Below are positions 41,226-49,812 of a stretch of DNA of 49,812 nucleotides, one piece after another. A program made the position numbers and the translations under genes. This DNA comes from JASLPR01 sp964496475 (GTDB taxonomy: Bacteria; Chloroflexota; UBA11872; VXNJ01): NCBI GenBank assembly GCA_964496475.1, contig CAZBZS010000013.1:1-49812 (forward strand), in the 5' to 3' direction. Positions within the stretch are counted from its first letter, which is position 1. Each line of letters opens with the position of its first letter. The notes below the pieces were generated by a model. The model was not told where the DNA came from. It did not search any database and worked only from the letters and a program-made list of their open reading frames with translations.

Positions 41226-43004
41226 GTGACGCCTGATCAATGGATCCTGCTGGCGATCGTGGTGGGAGCGCTGGTCCTCTTTGCCAGCGAGCGGATCAGG
41301 CCGGATGTGGTGGGCCTGCTGGTGTTGCTGGCCCTGGTACTCTCGAATGTGGTCGATCCCGGCGAAGCGTTCAGCGGCTTCAGCAATCCAGCGGTCATCA
41401 CGGTCGGGGCCATGTTCGTGTTGAGCGCGGGGACGGTGGAGGCGGGAGTGCCGGAAGCGCTGGCGTCGCTCATCAGCCGATGGGGTGGGTCACGACTCTG
41501 GACGGTGACGATATCGCTGATGGTGGTGGTGGGACTGATGTCGGCGTTTATGAACAATATCGCGGCGACGGTCATCCTGATACCAGCGGCGATCACACTT
41601 GCCCGCCGAAATCAGGCGACGGCGTCAAAATTGTTGATACCGCTTTCGTTCGGATCGTTGCTGGGGGGCCTGGTGACGCTCGTCGGGACTCCGCCGAATC
41701 TGCTGGCGAGTGAGGCCCTGGCAGCGGCGGGTGAGCGCCCTTTTGGAATGTTCGATTTCGCGCCCACGGGAGCCGTGATCTTCGGGGTGGGTCTTCTGTA
41801 CATGGTGACCATCGGCCGGCGCTTAATGCCGGATCGCAAGACTCCCGGGGTTATGAGCGAACTGGAGCAGACGCGCCCATTTCTCAGCGAAATCCTGGTG
41901 TCGTCAGAGGCGAAGGTGGTGGGCAAGAAACTGGTTGAACTCCAGTGGCGTCCGCGTTTTGGCGTATCGGTGCTGGAAATCGTGCGTCAGGGACGGAAGA
42001 ATCGGTTTCCGTCTGCCAGCGACGCCATCTATATCGGTGACGTGTTACTGGTGGATGGCGAACGGGACGAAATCGTGAGGCTGGTGGCAGAGGAGGGGAT
42101 GGAATTCGCGGCGGAAGGGGAGATGCGAGATTCGCTGCTGGATAGCGAGGACGCCGCGCTGGTGGAGCTGGTGGCGGGTCCCGGGTTCGGCGATGGTGGC
42201 AAGTCAGTCGCGGAAGTAGGTTTCCGCTTGAAATTCGGAGGACTGGTGCTGGGGATCTGGCGGCAAGGAAATCCGCTTCGGCGGGTTCTGAGCAGGGTCA
42301 AAATCCGTCCCGGAGATGTCTTGCTCGTGAGGATTCCGATCGAGCGATTGTCCGAGCTGACGATGTCGCAGGAATTTATCATGCTGGAGCAGCGTTCCCG
42401 CTCGGTTCACCCCCGGCCCCGGATGTTCGTGCCGGTGGCTATCCTGGCGGTTGTGATCGGTCTGGCGGCGACGGGTACCGCGCACATATCAGTCGCGGGA
42501 ACTGTCGGCGTCGTCCTGATGCTGGCCTTGCGAGTCATTCCCTATGATCGGTTTTACGTATCGGTGGAGTGGAAGATCCTGGTGTTGATCGGGACACTGA
42601 TGCCGCTGGGACTGGCGATGGAGAGCACCGGTCTGGCGGAGTTAGCGGCGGGGAAGGTAGCGGATTTCCTGGAACCCGGCGGAGCTCTGATGATCCTCGC
42701 GGGCTTGTTCCTGTTGACGGCGCTGATGACGCAGATAATGTCCAACGCCGCCGCGGTGGTGCTGGTCGCCCCGCTGGCTCTGCAAATCGCGGCCGCCGCC
42801 GGCATATCGCCTCACGCGATAATGATGATCGTGGCGATTTCTGGATCGACCGCCTTCCTCACGCCAATAGGCCACCAAGCCAATGTGTTGGTGTACAACA
42901 CCGGCGGTTATCGGTTCTTCGACTTCGTCAGAGTTGGCGGTCCGCTGACGCTAATAATTCTGGTGGCCTCGCTGATAATTGTGCCGATCGTCTGGCCGCT
43001 TTAA
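41226..43004 (+). CDS. DASS/SLC13-type anion transporter with two RCK_C (TrkA-C) domains
   Basis: Membrane transporter of 592 residues from GTG 41226. The first half has about five to six helices with SAFMNNIAATVILIPAAI and LVTLVGTPPNLLAS, the two sodium/anion-site motifs of the family. Residues about 215-385 form two soluble regulatory RCK_C domains (each ending IYIGDVLLVDG or IRPGDVLLVRI). The second half repeats the inverted-topology motifs TQIMSNAAAVVLVAPLAL and STAFLTPIGHQANVLVY. This layout is that of the YfbS/SAC1-like group, associated with sulfate or dicarboxylate uptake. The substrate is not certain. It lies 190 bp after the uronate dehydrogenase-like gene. Confidence 0.9.
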   Translation: MTPDQWILLAIVVGALVLFASERIRPDVVGLLVLLALVLSNVVDPGEAFSGFSNPAVITVGAMFVLSAGTVEAGVPEALASLISRWGGSRLWTVTISLMVVVGLMSAFMNNIAATVILIPAAITLARRNQATASKLLIPLSFGSLLGGLVTLVGTPPNLLASEALAAAGERPFGMFDFAPTGAVIFGVGLLYMVTIGRRLMPDRKTPGVMSELEQTRPFLSEILVSSEAKVVGKKLVELQWRPRFGVSVLEIVRQGRKNRFPSASDAIYIGDVLLVDGERDEIVRLVAEEGMEFAAEGEMRDSLLDSEDAALVELVAGPGFGDGGKSVAEVGFRLKFGGLVLGIWRQGNPLRRVLSRVKIRPGDVLLVRIPIERLSELTMSQEFIMLEQRSRSVHPRPRMFVPVAILAVVIGLAATGTAHISVAGTVGVVLMLALRVIPYDRFYVSVEWKILVLIGTLMPLGLAMESTGLAELAAGKVADFLEPGGALMILAGLFLLTALMTQIMSNAAAVVLVAPLALQIAAAAGISPHAIMMIVAISGSTAFLTPIGHQANVLVYNTGGYRFFDFVRVGGPLTLIILVASLIIVPIVWPL

Positions 43005-43302
43005 GGGACGTTGCAAGATGGGAGCTACGCGTAACGGGGCCGAGCTGGATCTGGCGATCAAAGTCGCCGATGTGATGGCCGGGTAGTCCCGGGAAGGCTG
43101 GGATTGGTACTCGGGTTACGACGTAGTGTGCGACGTTCGAGGGCAGAACCGGCCAGTCGGACCACGGGTTCAGGTTTGGCGCAGATAGGTACGGAACTCC
43201 TGGTGTCGAGAGCCAGACTATGCACCGACGTTTCTGTGGAGATTCGTGGATGTCCGGTGAACCTGTGAAAGCTCTACCAGGATTCCGCTGACGCTCGCGG
43301 AG

Positions 43303-43343
43303 CGTTGCTACATTCCGCCGGCGTTGCTACATCCGTTGCTACA
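43303..43343. repeat. Three copies of the decamer CGTTGCTACA
   Basis: CGTTGCTACA occurs at 43303-43312, 43322-43331 and 43334-43343, identical each time, at spacings of 19 and 12 bp. The sequences between are GC-rich and partly complementary (TTCCGCCGG). They may be the edge of a mobile element or a degenerate repeat array. There are too few copies for a CRISPR. Confidence 0.55.
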
Positions 43344-43550
43344 CGGCGCCCGAAAAAGGAGGCTCCAGGGGGTGGTGGCGAACGTCCTATCTGGTAGTGC
43401 TGATGACCGCGGTCCGAATTGGCGCAATAAATATGAGAATCGCGTCCGGCGGCACAACTGGCGCACCGCATGGCAATCCATCGACGCTGTCTTCTCTGGG
43501 CGAAATCTTTCAATTCGGGGCGTTGCGATGCTCGCTCAAGGCGTTGGAAA

Positions 43551-43637
43551 CGCGACCGCCTCGCCCTGCGCCAGAGTCATTCGGGCTTCCCGCAGCTTCC
43601 GAATGATCTGCTCCGGCGCATGCCACTTCAGTGCCAT
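43551..43637 (-). mobile_element. IS3-family transposase OrfA remnant
   Basis: The minus-strand frame from ATG 43637 encodes WHAPEQIIRKLREARMTLAQGEAVA, the typical helix-turn-helix start of IS3-family OrfA (KPEQIIxKLREAxxxLxxGxxVA). After 43551 the resemblance ends and the frame reaches a stop. No OrfB (DDE integrase) sequence, terminal repeats or target duplication are visible. It is therefore a short remnant of an inactivated element at the border of the island. Confidence 0.7.
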
Positions 43638-43778
43638 GTCCAACCGCCCCTACTGGCCCAATCGCCAACCTTCGGCCTGGACCCGTTTTCGGAGGGCAAG
43701 TCACTCGTCTCACCCTTGTTTGAACCTGTGAATTCAGGTGATTGCCAGATCACGTGATACGAAGTAAGTGCATACTGG

Positions 43779-44576
43779 CTAGAACTCACGCAAGTAGCCG
43801 GCCGTCCATCCACCGTCTACCACCAGAACGTGTCCGTTGATATAGCTGCTTTCCGGTGCGACCAAGAACAAGACAGCATGAGCAATTTCTTCTGTTTCGG
43901 CGGGGCGGCCAAGCGGAATGTGATCTAGGAGGCTTTGCATCGATCGCCGGAATTTCGCATCGTCACCATAAAACAGTTTCTTAGTGCCCTCGGTTAGGAC
44001 CGACCCCGGAGCTACTCCATTGACCAACACTCCGCTGGAGCCAAGTTCGATGCCCATCGTCTTGGTCAGGTTGACGACGCCCGCCTTCGCCGCTGTGAAG
44101 GCACACTGCAATCGTAAGGGAACCAACCCGGCCACCGAGGCAATGTTGACGATCCTCCCCCGTTGTTGGGCGATCATCGGACGACTGGCATACTGGCTAA
44201 CAGTAAACAGACCGGTCAAATCGACATCCAGGATTCGTTGCCACTCGCTCAAGGGAAACTGATCGATATTGACCCGATGCGTCAGTGTGTTCACGCCGGC
44301 ATTGTTGACCAGGATGTCGAGATGCCCAAAGTCGGCCAGGATCTGGTCGACTCCTCGCTCAACTTGGTCAGGATCTCGCACATCCAATTGGAGGGGTTGA
44401 CAGACCGCCTCAAATTGTTGATTGGCCTGGATAGCGGACTGTTGGACCAAAGCATCGTTGATGTCGGCGAAGATGACAGTGGCGCCGTTTTGCGCCAGTT
44501 TGTTGGCGATGGCCTTGCCGATGTGTTGGGCCGCACCCGTGACTAGTGCAACTTTTCCCTGAAGATCAACTTCCAT
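43779..44576 (-). CDS. Short-chain dehydrogenase/reductase with Phe at the catalytic Tyr position
   Basis: Classical SDR of 265 residues. It has the cofactor loop TGAAQHIG (14-21), the DINDA strand end that suggests NAD(H), NNAG at about 92-95, the catalytic serine in NIASVAG and the C-terminal INGHVLVVDGGW. The YxxxK motif reads FTAAK: the base is TTC instead of TAC, exactly 13 residues after the serine. The lysine is intact. A Tyr-to-Phe change would normally abolish oxidoreductase activity. Codon use has more Gln and lower GC than the backbone. It follows the cupin gene by 15 bp, so the two probably form an operon. Confidence 0.88.
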   Translation of the reverse strand: MEVDLQGKVALVTGAAQHIGKAIANKLAQNGATVIFADINDALVQQSAIQANQQFEAVCQPLQLDVRDPDQVERGVDQILADFGHLDILVNNAGVNTLTHRVNIDQFPLSEWQRILDVDLTGLFTVSQYASRPMIAQQRGRIVNIASVAGLVPLRLQCAFTAAKAGVVNLTKTMGIELGSSGVLVNGVAPGSVLTEGTKKLFYGDDAKFRRSMQSLLDHIPLGRPAETEEIAHAVLFLVAPESSYINGHVLVVDGGWTAGYLREF

Positions 44577-44591
44577 TGCGGACTCGTTTGT

Positions 44592-45008
44592 TTAAGGATT
44601 AGGCGGTGAGGTACAGATCATGACTTCCATTGTCTCGTTGCCCGTATTCTCAATACCGTGTTCGCACCACGGCGGTAGGTGAACAAACGTTCCTGCTTTA
44701 ACGGGTACTTCGTCTCCGGCCAAGGTCATAGTCCCCTCGCCTTTGAGAATCACGTAACACTCCTCGGTGTGGTGGCTACCGGGTTCAAGTCGAACGTGAG
44801 GTGGAATGTAGAACATCACCAAACCCAGATTCTCGGCTGGCGCACTTGGATTAGCTGGATGCACGACTCTCACACCGATGCCTTCACAGCCTGGATATTT
44901 GACCGGAACTCCGTCTTGTACCGTCACAATGTTGGGTAGGACTTTCCCTTTTGGCTTTGGGAATGGCGGCTCGCCTTCAGGGCTTTTGAATGTCGTGATC
45001 TTTGCCAT
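44592..45008 (-). CDS. Cupin-domain protein
   Basis: Single-domain cupin of 138 residues. Motif 1 is PGSHHTEECYVILKGEG, with two histidines and a glutamate as metal ligands. Motif 2 is VHLPPWCEHGIENTG, with the third histidine. Such proteins range from dioxygenases and isomerases to sugar-binding enzymes, so no reaction is assigned. The ATG has GAGGAG eight bases upstream. It is the first gene of a two-gene unit with the SDR. The region has fewer G/C third positions than the backbone. Confidence 0.85.
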   Translation of the reverse strand: MAKITTFKSPEGEPPFPKPKGKVLPNIVTVQDGVPVKYPGCEGIGVRVVHPANPSAPAENLGLVMFYIPPHVRLEPGSHHTEECYVILKGEGTMTLAGDEVPVKAGTFVHLPPWCEHGIENTGNETMEVMICTSPPNP

Positions 45009-45074
45009 GGAAGACTCCTCTTGGTTCAGTCTCAGTCAAGCTGGAATTGGGGTCGTAATCCTATAGTTCATGAT

Positions 45075-45335
45075 CTAGCTTCTCATCGCTGAAATGCTCC
45101 GTGGCGGCTGGCCTCGGGAGTGGGTTCGGCCACCTGCTCCCCGATACTTATGCCACTCGCTACGTCCCGCCTGCACCTTGACCACGCCTTCGATGTTGTG
45201 GCGGTCGAAGTGTTTCTTCACATCTGGCGGCAGAAAGGTGTGACTGAGGGCCGGCTTGATGGCATCGACCATCCAGAAGAGGTCATTCTGTCCAGGAACC
45301 CGGAAATGCACGTGCGGGTCTATGCGCCTAGCCAT
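45075..45335 (-). pseudogene. Truncated amidohydrolase (2-pyrone-4,6-dicarboxylate-lactonase-like)
   Basis: The first 55 residues match the start of the amidohydrolase-2 family: RIDPHVHF with the metal-binding His-x-His, a long insertion segment FWMVDAIKPALSHTFLPPD and GVVKVQAG at the end of the second strand. After residue 57 the sequence becomes Arg/Gly/Ser-rich and stops at residue 86, whereas full enzymes have about 280 residues. The remaining metal ligands and catalytic residues are missing, so this is a fragment. It lies on the same strand as the cupin gene, about 65 bp upstream of it. Confidence 0.7.
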
Positions 45336-45512
45336 CGTCGCATTACTTTACCAAATAGGCGTTGGCGGTAGAGGAGATTCTGGACGTCGGTGTCGCCCCA
45401 GGTCAAACGTCGCCTCATATTTGCGGTGGAGTAGCCGATGTGATGAACCAGCCCTCTCGGCAAGTACACGACTCCAGATCTGGCCACGTGATATGGCCAG
45501 AAGGGGGCACGG

Positions 45513-47576
45513 ATGGGTAGGGAACCGACTCCGGCTTGGTTACGGGACGACTTGGTGCGTGGGATGCCGCATTTCATCTCCCCGGCGTGGGTGAAAGAGC
45601 GTCCCTACTTTGATGCGGTGGAGACGGTAGCAGCCTGGGAGAAGATCGGCTTTGAGGTTGTGCACTTCCTCGCTAAGCACCACGATGGCTTCATGCTGTG
45701 GCCATCGGAGTTCTGCCCTGACGACCAGCCGGAGATCGACTATTTCGGTCAGCAAGTCGCCGAGTGCGTGAAGCGGGGTATCAAGGCGATCGCCTACTAC
45801 TCTGTCGGCCACGACAACTGGGCCGGCAGCAAGCATCCGGAATGGCTGGTGCGAGACCAGCGCGGGGACCTGCCGGACACGTCTGGCTGGAACAGCCCGA
45901 CTTGGATGTGCCTCAGCTCCGGCTACGCCGACTTCGCGCTCGGGCAGATGGAGGAACTGGCCCGCAAGTACGAAATCAACGGCCTGTGGCTGGACATTTG
46001 CGGGCTACCGGTGGATGAGAGCTACTGCTTCTGCGACAACTGCCGGCGCGGTTTCACTGAATGGGCCGGCGCCGCCAACCTAGACAACATGAAGAGCTCC
46101 GAGGAGATGTGGGAGTATAAGCTCCACGTCCATACCGAATTTGTCAGCAAAACTCGCGAGATCTTAGTCAGGCACGGCCGTGATCCGATCGTGATCTTCA
46201 ACGGCGCCGGCGCCCCGTACAACAAGCTCTATGCAGAAACGTTCGAAGGCTCCGATTCCGAGAGCAGCGAATGCCACGATCCGATTCTGTTGGGCACCAT
46301 CGGCCGGCTGCATCGCAACACCGGAAAGCCATTTGAGTTGCTCTCCTGCTCCGAGACGACCTGGGTGCATCCGGTTCTGAAACCGGACACCCTGGTGGAA
46401 CTGGAGGCTTTCGCAGCAACCGCTCATGGCGGCACCTACACGGTGGGCATCACGCAGACGCCGGAGGGCTGGCTGTCATCCGGGAATATCGATCGCCTCG
46501 CCAGGATTACCCGAAGGGTGAAGGCCAATCGAGACGTGCTGCTGGGGACGCAGCCGATCTATGACGTTGGGGTGGTCTCGTCATGGGATAATCGTGAAAT
46601 GCGGTGGGGGATGCCGCAGATCTGGCGCTGGGTGGACTTCGTCCGCCAGGGGCATTTCCTTTTCAATGTACTACCTGGCTTTCGTAACTTGGATGCGCAA
46701 CGTGTGGTGATCATTCCGGGCGGACTTAACATAACTGACGACGACGCCGATCAGCTGAGGCGGTATGTCAAAGGCGGCGGCAACCTCATCGTGGAATCGC
46801 CTACCCCGCGGGACAACGGCGACGGGCGCTACTTGTTGGAAGATCTGCTCGGGGTTGAGTACTTCGGACGGAGCGAGGCCGAGTGGCACTTCATCGAGCC
46901 GACTGCCGAGGCCCTCCGCCAGGACGGGATGACGCGCGACCCGCTGATGGCGGCGAGCACCGCGGACCTCGTGAGCTTGAAGGGCGCCGAGCAGGTGGCG
47001 AATCTCGTACATCAGTTCGTACCGATGGACCTGGCGCACATGGTGTGGAGCCAAGCTAACGCGCCCGAACAGGACCCGGCCGGTGAGCCGGCCGTCACAA
47101 TCCATGATGTTAGCGAGGGCAAGGTGGCTTTCAGCGTCTGCCAGCTCTCATCGCGTGATCCCAAGGACGACACCAGCCCCTGGCTGACGACGCTGTCCCA
47201 GAACCTAGTGGACATGCTGCTGGGTGAGCGGTCGCTGGAGCTCCAAGCCGGGCCGCTGGTGGAGGTGGTGGCGAACCGGCAGGGAGATCGCGTGATCGTC
47301 CATCTGCTGAATCACGCCTACGGACCCGCCCCCAGTCTGCGGACGTGGCAGGCCAGCAACGTTGCTGGATCAGGCTACTCGGTTATCCACTCCCGGGGTG
47401 AGACCGATTGGACGGCGCCTCTCAGCCTGCGCCTCAACGTGGCGCGGCTAGGGCTTGCTCCAACGAAGGTGCGCATAGCCCCCGATGGTGATTCGCTGGA
47501 GATTCGGGGTGACGGCGATCGACTAGAGGTCACCGTGCCGCCACTGGGCGTTCACCAGACTCTCGTGTTCGAGTAG
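45513..47576 (+). CDS. GHL6/alpha-L-fucosidase-like glycoside hydrolase
   Basis: A 687-residue predicted glycoside hydrolase with no signal peptide. Residues about 40-210 form a TIM-barrel start with HFLAKHHDGFMLWPSEF, YYSVGHDNWAGSKHPEW and INGLWLDICG, the pattern of the GHL6/GH29-like group, followed by CFCDNCRRGF. Residues about 400-470 resemble the beta-galactosidase trimerisation (glutamine-amidotransferase-like) domain (RVVIIPGGLNITDDDADQLRRYVKGGGNLIVE). The C-terminal part is beta-rich and ends at LGVHQTLVFE. The ATG has a GGGGG about six bases upstream. A decayed copy follows. The substrate is unknown. Confidence 0.8.
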   Translation: MGREPTPAWLRDDLVRGMPHFISPAWVKERPYFDAVETVAAWEKIGFEVVHFLAKHHDGFMLWPSEFCPDDQPEIDYFGQQVAECVKRGIKAIAYYSVGHDNWAGSKHPEWLVRDQRGDLPDTSGWNSPTWMCLSSGYADFALGQMEELARKYEINGLWLDICGLPVDESYCFCDNCRRGFTEWAGAANLDNMKSSEEMWEYKLHVHTEFVSKTREILVRHGRDPIVIFNGAGAPYNKLYAETFEGSDSESSECHDPILLGTIGRLHRNTGKPFELLSCSETTWVHPVLKPDTLVELEAFAATAHGGTYTVGITQTPEGWLSSGNIDRLARITRRVKANRDVLLGTQPIYDVGVVSSWDNREMRWGMPQIWRWVDFVRQGHFLFNVLPGFRNLDAQRVVIIPGGLNITDDDADQLRRYVKGGGNLIVESPTPRDNGDGRYLLEDLLGVEYFGRSEAEWHFIEPTAEALRQDGMTRDPLMAASTADLVSLKGAEQVANLVHQFVPMDLAHMVWSQANAPEQDPAGEPAVTIHDVSEGKVAFSVCQLSSRDPKDDTSPWLTTLSQNLVDMLLGERSLELQAGPLVEVVANRQGDRVIVHLLNHAYGPAPSLRTWQASNVAGSGYSVIHSRGETDWTAPLSLRLNVARLGLAPTKVRIAPDGDSLEIRGDGDRLEVTVPPLGVHQTLVFE

Positions 47577-47611
47577 GCCGCTTCATAGCCTCGGCATCGA
47601 TAGCCGCACAC

Positions 47612-49518
47612 GATCATGCCGCCTGGCTGCGTGACGACCTGATGCGGGGCATACCCCACTTCATCACAACGGTATGGACCTCCAACCAGAGGTTTTTCCA
47701 CACGGATGAAATGGCCGAGGCCTAGTAGAAGATCGGATTCCGTTCGATCCGCATCCTCGCCAAGCACGAGACCGGGCCCGCGCTCTACGCTTCCAAGCTC
47801 CGCAACGACAACTTGGACCGGGCCTTCTTTGGTGAGCAGGTGGAGGCCTAAGTGCAGCGAGGTATCCGCGTTTCGGCAGACTGCTGCGTCGGCGTGGACG
47901 ACTGGGCCGGCGGCATGCACCCAGATTGGTGCGTTTGCAACGAGCACGGTCAGCTTGCAGACACGTCATTCCGGACCAATCCGAGCTGGATGTGTCTGAG
48001 CTCGCCGTGAATCTCCACAATATGCGTGGTTCCGAGGAGCACTGGAAATTCAAGATGTGGTCGCACGGGCGGTTCCTGAAGGATTAGCGCGAGATCCTGC
48101 GTCGGCACGGCCGGGATCCGACGGGCATCTTCAATGGCGCCGGTGCACCCTTCTTCAAGCGCTACGACGAACCTTTCGAAGGATCGGATTCGGAAGGCAC
48201 CGAATGCCATAACCAGGTCCTGATGGGTGCTATCTATCGGCTGAACCGAAACGCGGGCAACATTTTCACGTTGCTGTCCTGTTCGGAACAGAGCTGGATT
48301 CACACGGTCCTCAAACCGGACACCCTGGTCGAACCCGAAGCATTTGCCGCTGCCGTGCACGGCGCGACCCACACGGTCGGATTCACAGTTTCGGCCCAAG
48401 GCCGGTTTTCATCGGGAAACATCGACCGGATGGTGGCAGTCAACTACAAGCGTGAAGAGCAGTGCGATCTGCTGCGCGATACGACTCCGATCTACGAGAT
48501 CGACGTCGTATCGGCCTATGACAATCGCGGAATGCGTGAGGTGATCGGCAATTTCTGGCACTGGGTTGATTGCATGCGACAGGGACATCTGCTCTACAAC
48601 GTCCTGCCGGGGCTTCGAAACTTGGATGCCCAGCGGGTGGTCGCGATTCCCGCCGGCATCACGATCATCGGCGAAGCCGTGCCGCCATCGAACGTTATGT
48701 GCGGGTTGGCCGGAACCTGATCGTCGAGGCGCCGACAGAGTATGAGCACGTCGAAGGCCCGTACCTCCTCCGGGATCTCCTAGGAGTCACGTTGCGCGGC
48801 CAGAGCGAAGCCCAGCGGCACTACCTCGAGCCGCGGACTGGGATCCTTCGCCGTGACGGACTGTCGACCGACCCGATCCTGGTGGCTGGTGCGGCGGACC
48901 GCGTGGGTTCGGACGGTGCCGAGCAGGTGGGCGGGCCAATCCACGAATTCGCTCCCCACGACCTAGCCCAACTAGTCTTCCTGACCAACCCACCCCAGCG
49001 TGATGGCGCTGACGAACCGGGGGGCACACTCCATCGCTACGACAAAGATCGCGTGGTGTTCGTCGCCGCTCAGCTGTCGCGACGCTCGGCGCGAGACATG
49101 ACCGATCCCTGGGCGGGCACGCTGGACTAGGACCTGATGGCACTGCTGCTGGACGGCCGTCCGGCGATATCGATGGAGGCCGAGGCGCGTGTTGAACTGG
49201 TGGCGAATCGGAAGGATGGACGCGTGATCCTGTACCTGCCGAATCACGCCTATTCGCCAACGCCATCGCTGCCGCCGCCGGATGTTTGGGAGTTGCAAGT
49301 GTCCGGGGTCATACCGACATCGAGTCATTCTCGGGGCGAGATCGAGCGCACCGGTCCGCTGCCGGTATGGCTTGATGTGGAGCTGCTTTGGGAGCTCTAT
49401 CGAGCTCGGCCGGCTCGTCCCGCCGGGCGACGTACTGCCGTTGACGGTAGACGGCGATTGGTTGCGGTCCGAGGTACCGGGACTGGGCGTCCACCAGAGC
49501 GTAGTGTTGGAACAGTAA
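47612..49518 (+). pseudogene. Decayed tandem copy of the glycoside hydrolase
   Basis: This stretch parallels the preceding gene from AAWLRDDLMRGIPHF to the C-terminus GLGVHQSVVLEQ. Stops interrupt it at 47723-47728 (two TAGs), 47849-47851, 48008-48010, 48085-48087 and 49128-49130. Frame changes occur near 48010, 48700 and 49400, and about 70 residues of the barrel (the segment with LWLDICG and the cysteine motif) are deleted near 48010. The longest clean block is 48223-48720 (WIHTVLKPDTLVEPEAF, NVLPGLRNLDAQRVV). No start codon is left. Nucleotide similarity to the intact copy is visible but reduced, so the duplication is not recent. Confidence 0.88.
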
Positions 49519-49590
49519 AATTAACACCCGTCGTCGATTCAGCAATGCTCGCAGCGAGATCGGCGACCGGCGCCCGAAAGGAGGTGAGCC

Positions 49591-49812
49591 GTGCCCCTAG
49601 ACGTGCTGAGTCTGTACCAATCACCTGCGATTCCGCCAAGACACGACTACGGAGTTGGCATCATCGGCGCAGGCGCAATAGTGCGGTTCGCACACCTGCC
49701 AGCCTACCGCAAGGTCGGCTTCAACGTGGTGGGCATCCACGACAAGTCTGCTGAAGTGGCGGCGGCCGCCGCCGCCGAGTTCGACGTTCCGACCGTCTAC
49801 CGGAGCGTGGAC
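49591..49812 (+). CDS. Gfo/Idh/MocA-family oxidoreductase, N-terminal part
   Basis: The GTG at 49591 follows AGGAGGTG at 49579-49586 and opens a frame that runs off the window end (74 codons). The sequence contains a Rossmann motif GVGIIGAGAIVRFAHLPAYRK, the second strand NVVGIHDKS and the FDVPTVYRS segment that follows in the family. This is the usual NAD(P)-binding start of Gfo/Idh/MocA proteins, which oxidise or isomerise sugars and inositols. The position after the glycoside hydrolase copies suggests carbohydrate catabolism. The catalytic domain is outside the window. Confidence 0.85.
   Translation, partial: MPLDVLSLYQSPAIPPRHDYGVGIIGAGAIVRFAHLPAYRKVGFNVVGIHDKSAEVAAAAAAEFDVPTVYRSVD

Larger units (their letters stand above)
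43005..43778. other. Non-coding boundary region
   Basis: This 774-bp stretch separates the conserved backbone from the accessory island. It contains a tiny reading frame at 43018-43086 (22 codons), which looks like a truncated gene start, the decamer repeats at 43303-43343 and an IS3 transposase remnant at 43551-43637. Other open frames in it are Arg/Pro/Ser-rich shadows. Nothing else is recognisable. Confidence 0.6.

Noticed and set aside
43018..43086. Short 22-codon frame after the transporter
   Set aside because: It has an ATG and a weak purine-rich stretch upstream but no recognisable sequence; it is noted only as a possible truncated gene start.
43303..43343. Possible CRISPR array from three decamer repeats
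   Set aside because: Repeats of 10 bp with spacings of 12 and 19 bp are too short, and no cas genes are present.
45320..45577. Minus-strand frame overlapping the start of the glycoside hydrolase, with a tail reading VVYLPRGLVHHIGYS
   Set aside because: The tail resembles the end of some glycosyltransferases, but the part before it is antisense to the hydrolase N-terminus. At most it is a fragment and I cannot support a gene.

Overview
The window is GC-rich bacterial chromosome, densely coded with many short or zero-length gene junctions and frequent GTG/TTG starts. Gene content suggests a free-living heterotroph: a division and cell-wall cluster without outer-membrane genes, TadE/TadG-like proteins, a LarB/LarC pair behind enolase, and sugar-acid catabolism genes. 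I infer a Chloroflexota lineage (Dehalococcoidia/SAR202-like). The sequence contains no rRNA, so this is a guess from gene content.

Region 1 (1-10.3 kb, minus strand) is a division and cell-wall cluster in transcription order mraZ, rsmH, ftsL-like, ftsI, ftsW, murG, murC, murB, ftsQ, ftsA. The usual mraY, murE, murF and murD are missing between ftsI and ftsW. Most junctions are ATGA-type overlaps. A two-part stem-loop lies between mraZ and rsmH, and MraZ-type GGG repeats lie upstream of mraZ.

Region 2 (10.4-26.2 kb, mostly minus) holds an RNase HI, a plus-strand citrate synthase, a DHA2-type exporter, TadG/TadE-like proteins (tadE with a likely frameshift), a two-subunit CoA-transferase, an unknown membrane-anchored repeat protein, larC, larB, enolase, an alpha/beta hydrolase, an HDOD protein broken by an in-frame TGA, an MFS protein, an FGGY sugar kinase and a small zinc-ribbon membrane protein.

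Region 3 (26.3-33.3 kb, plus) holds dnaE with an intact PHP metal site and an unusual C-terminal extension, a 3-hydroxyisobutyrate-dehydrogenase-like enzyme, a PF04020 membrane protein and a DEDDh-exonuclease/GIY-YIG fusion.

Region 4 (33.3-43.0 kb, mixed) holds a degraded ECF sigma/anti-sigma pair downstream of pabB, a tRNA-Cys abutting pabB, an ADP-ribosylglycohydrolase, a degenerate PfkB kinase, a polyprenyl diphosphate synthase, a transaldolase-family aldolase, a uronate-dehydrogenase-like SDR and a DASS-type transporter with RCK_C domains.

Region 5 (43.0-49.8 kb) looks like an accessory island. It has a non-coding stretch with an IS3 transposase remnant and decamer repeats, a classical SDR with Phe in place of the catalytic Tyr, a cupin, a truncated amidohydrolase, an intact GHL6-like glycoside hydrolase followed by a decayed tandem copy, and the start of a Gfo/Idh/MocA oxidoreductase. 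It suggests carbohydrate or uronate breakdown with recent gene turnover.

Several regulatory or surface genes (tadE, HDOD, ECF sigma, anti-sigma) carry one to three lesions each. True decay and assembly indels cannot be separated from sequence alone.
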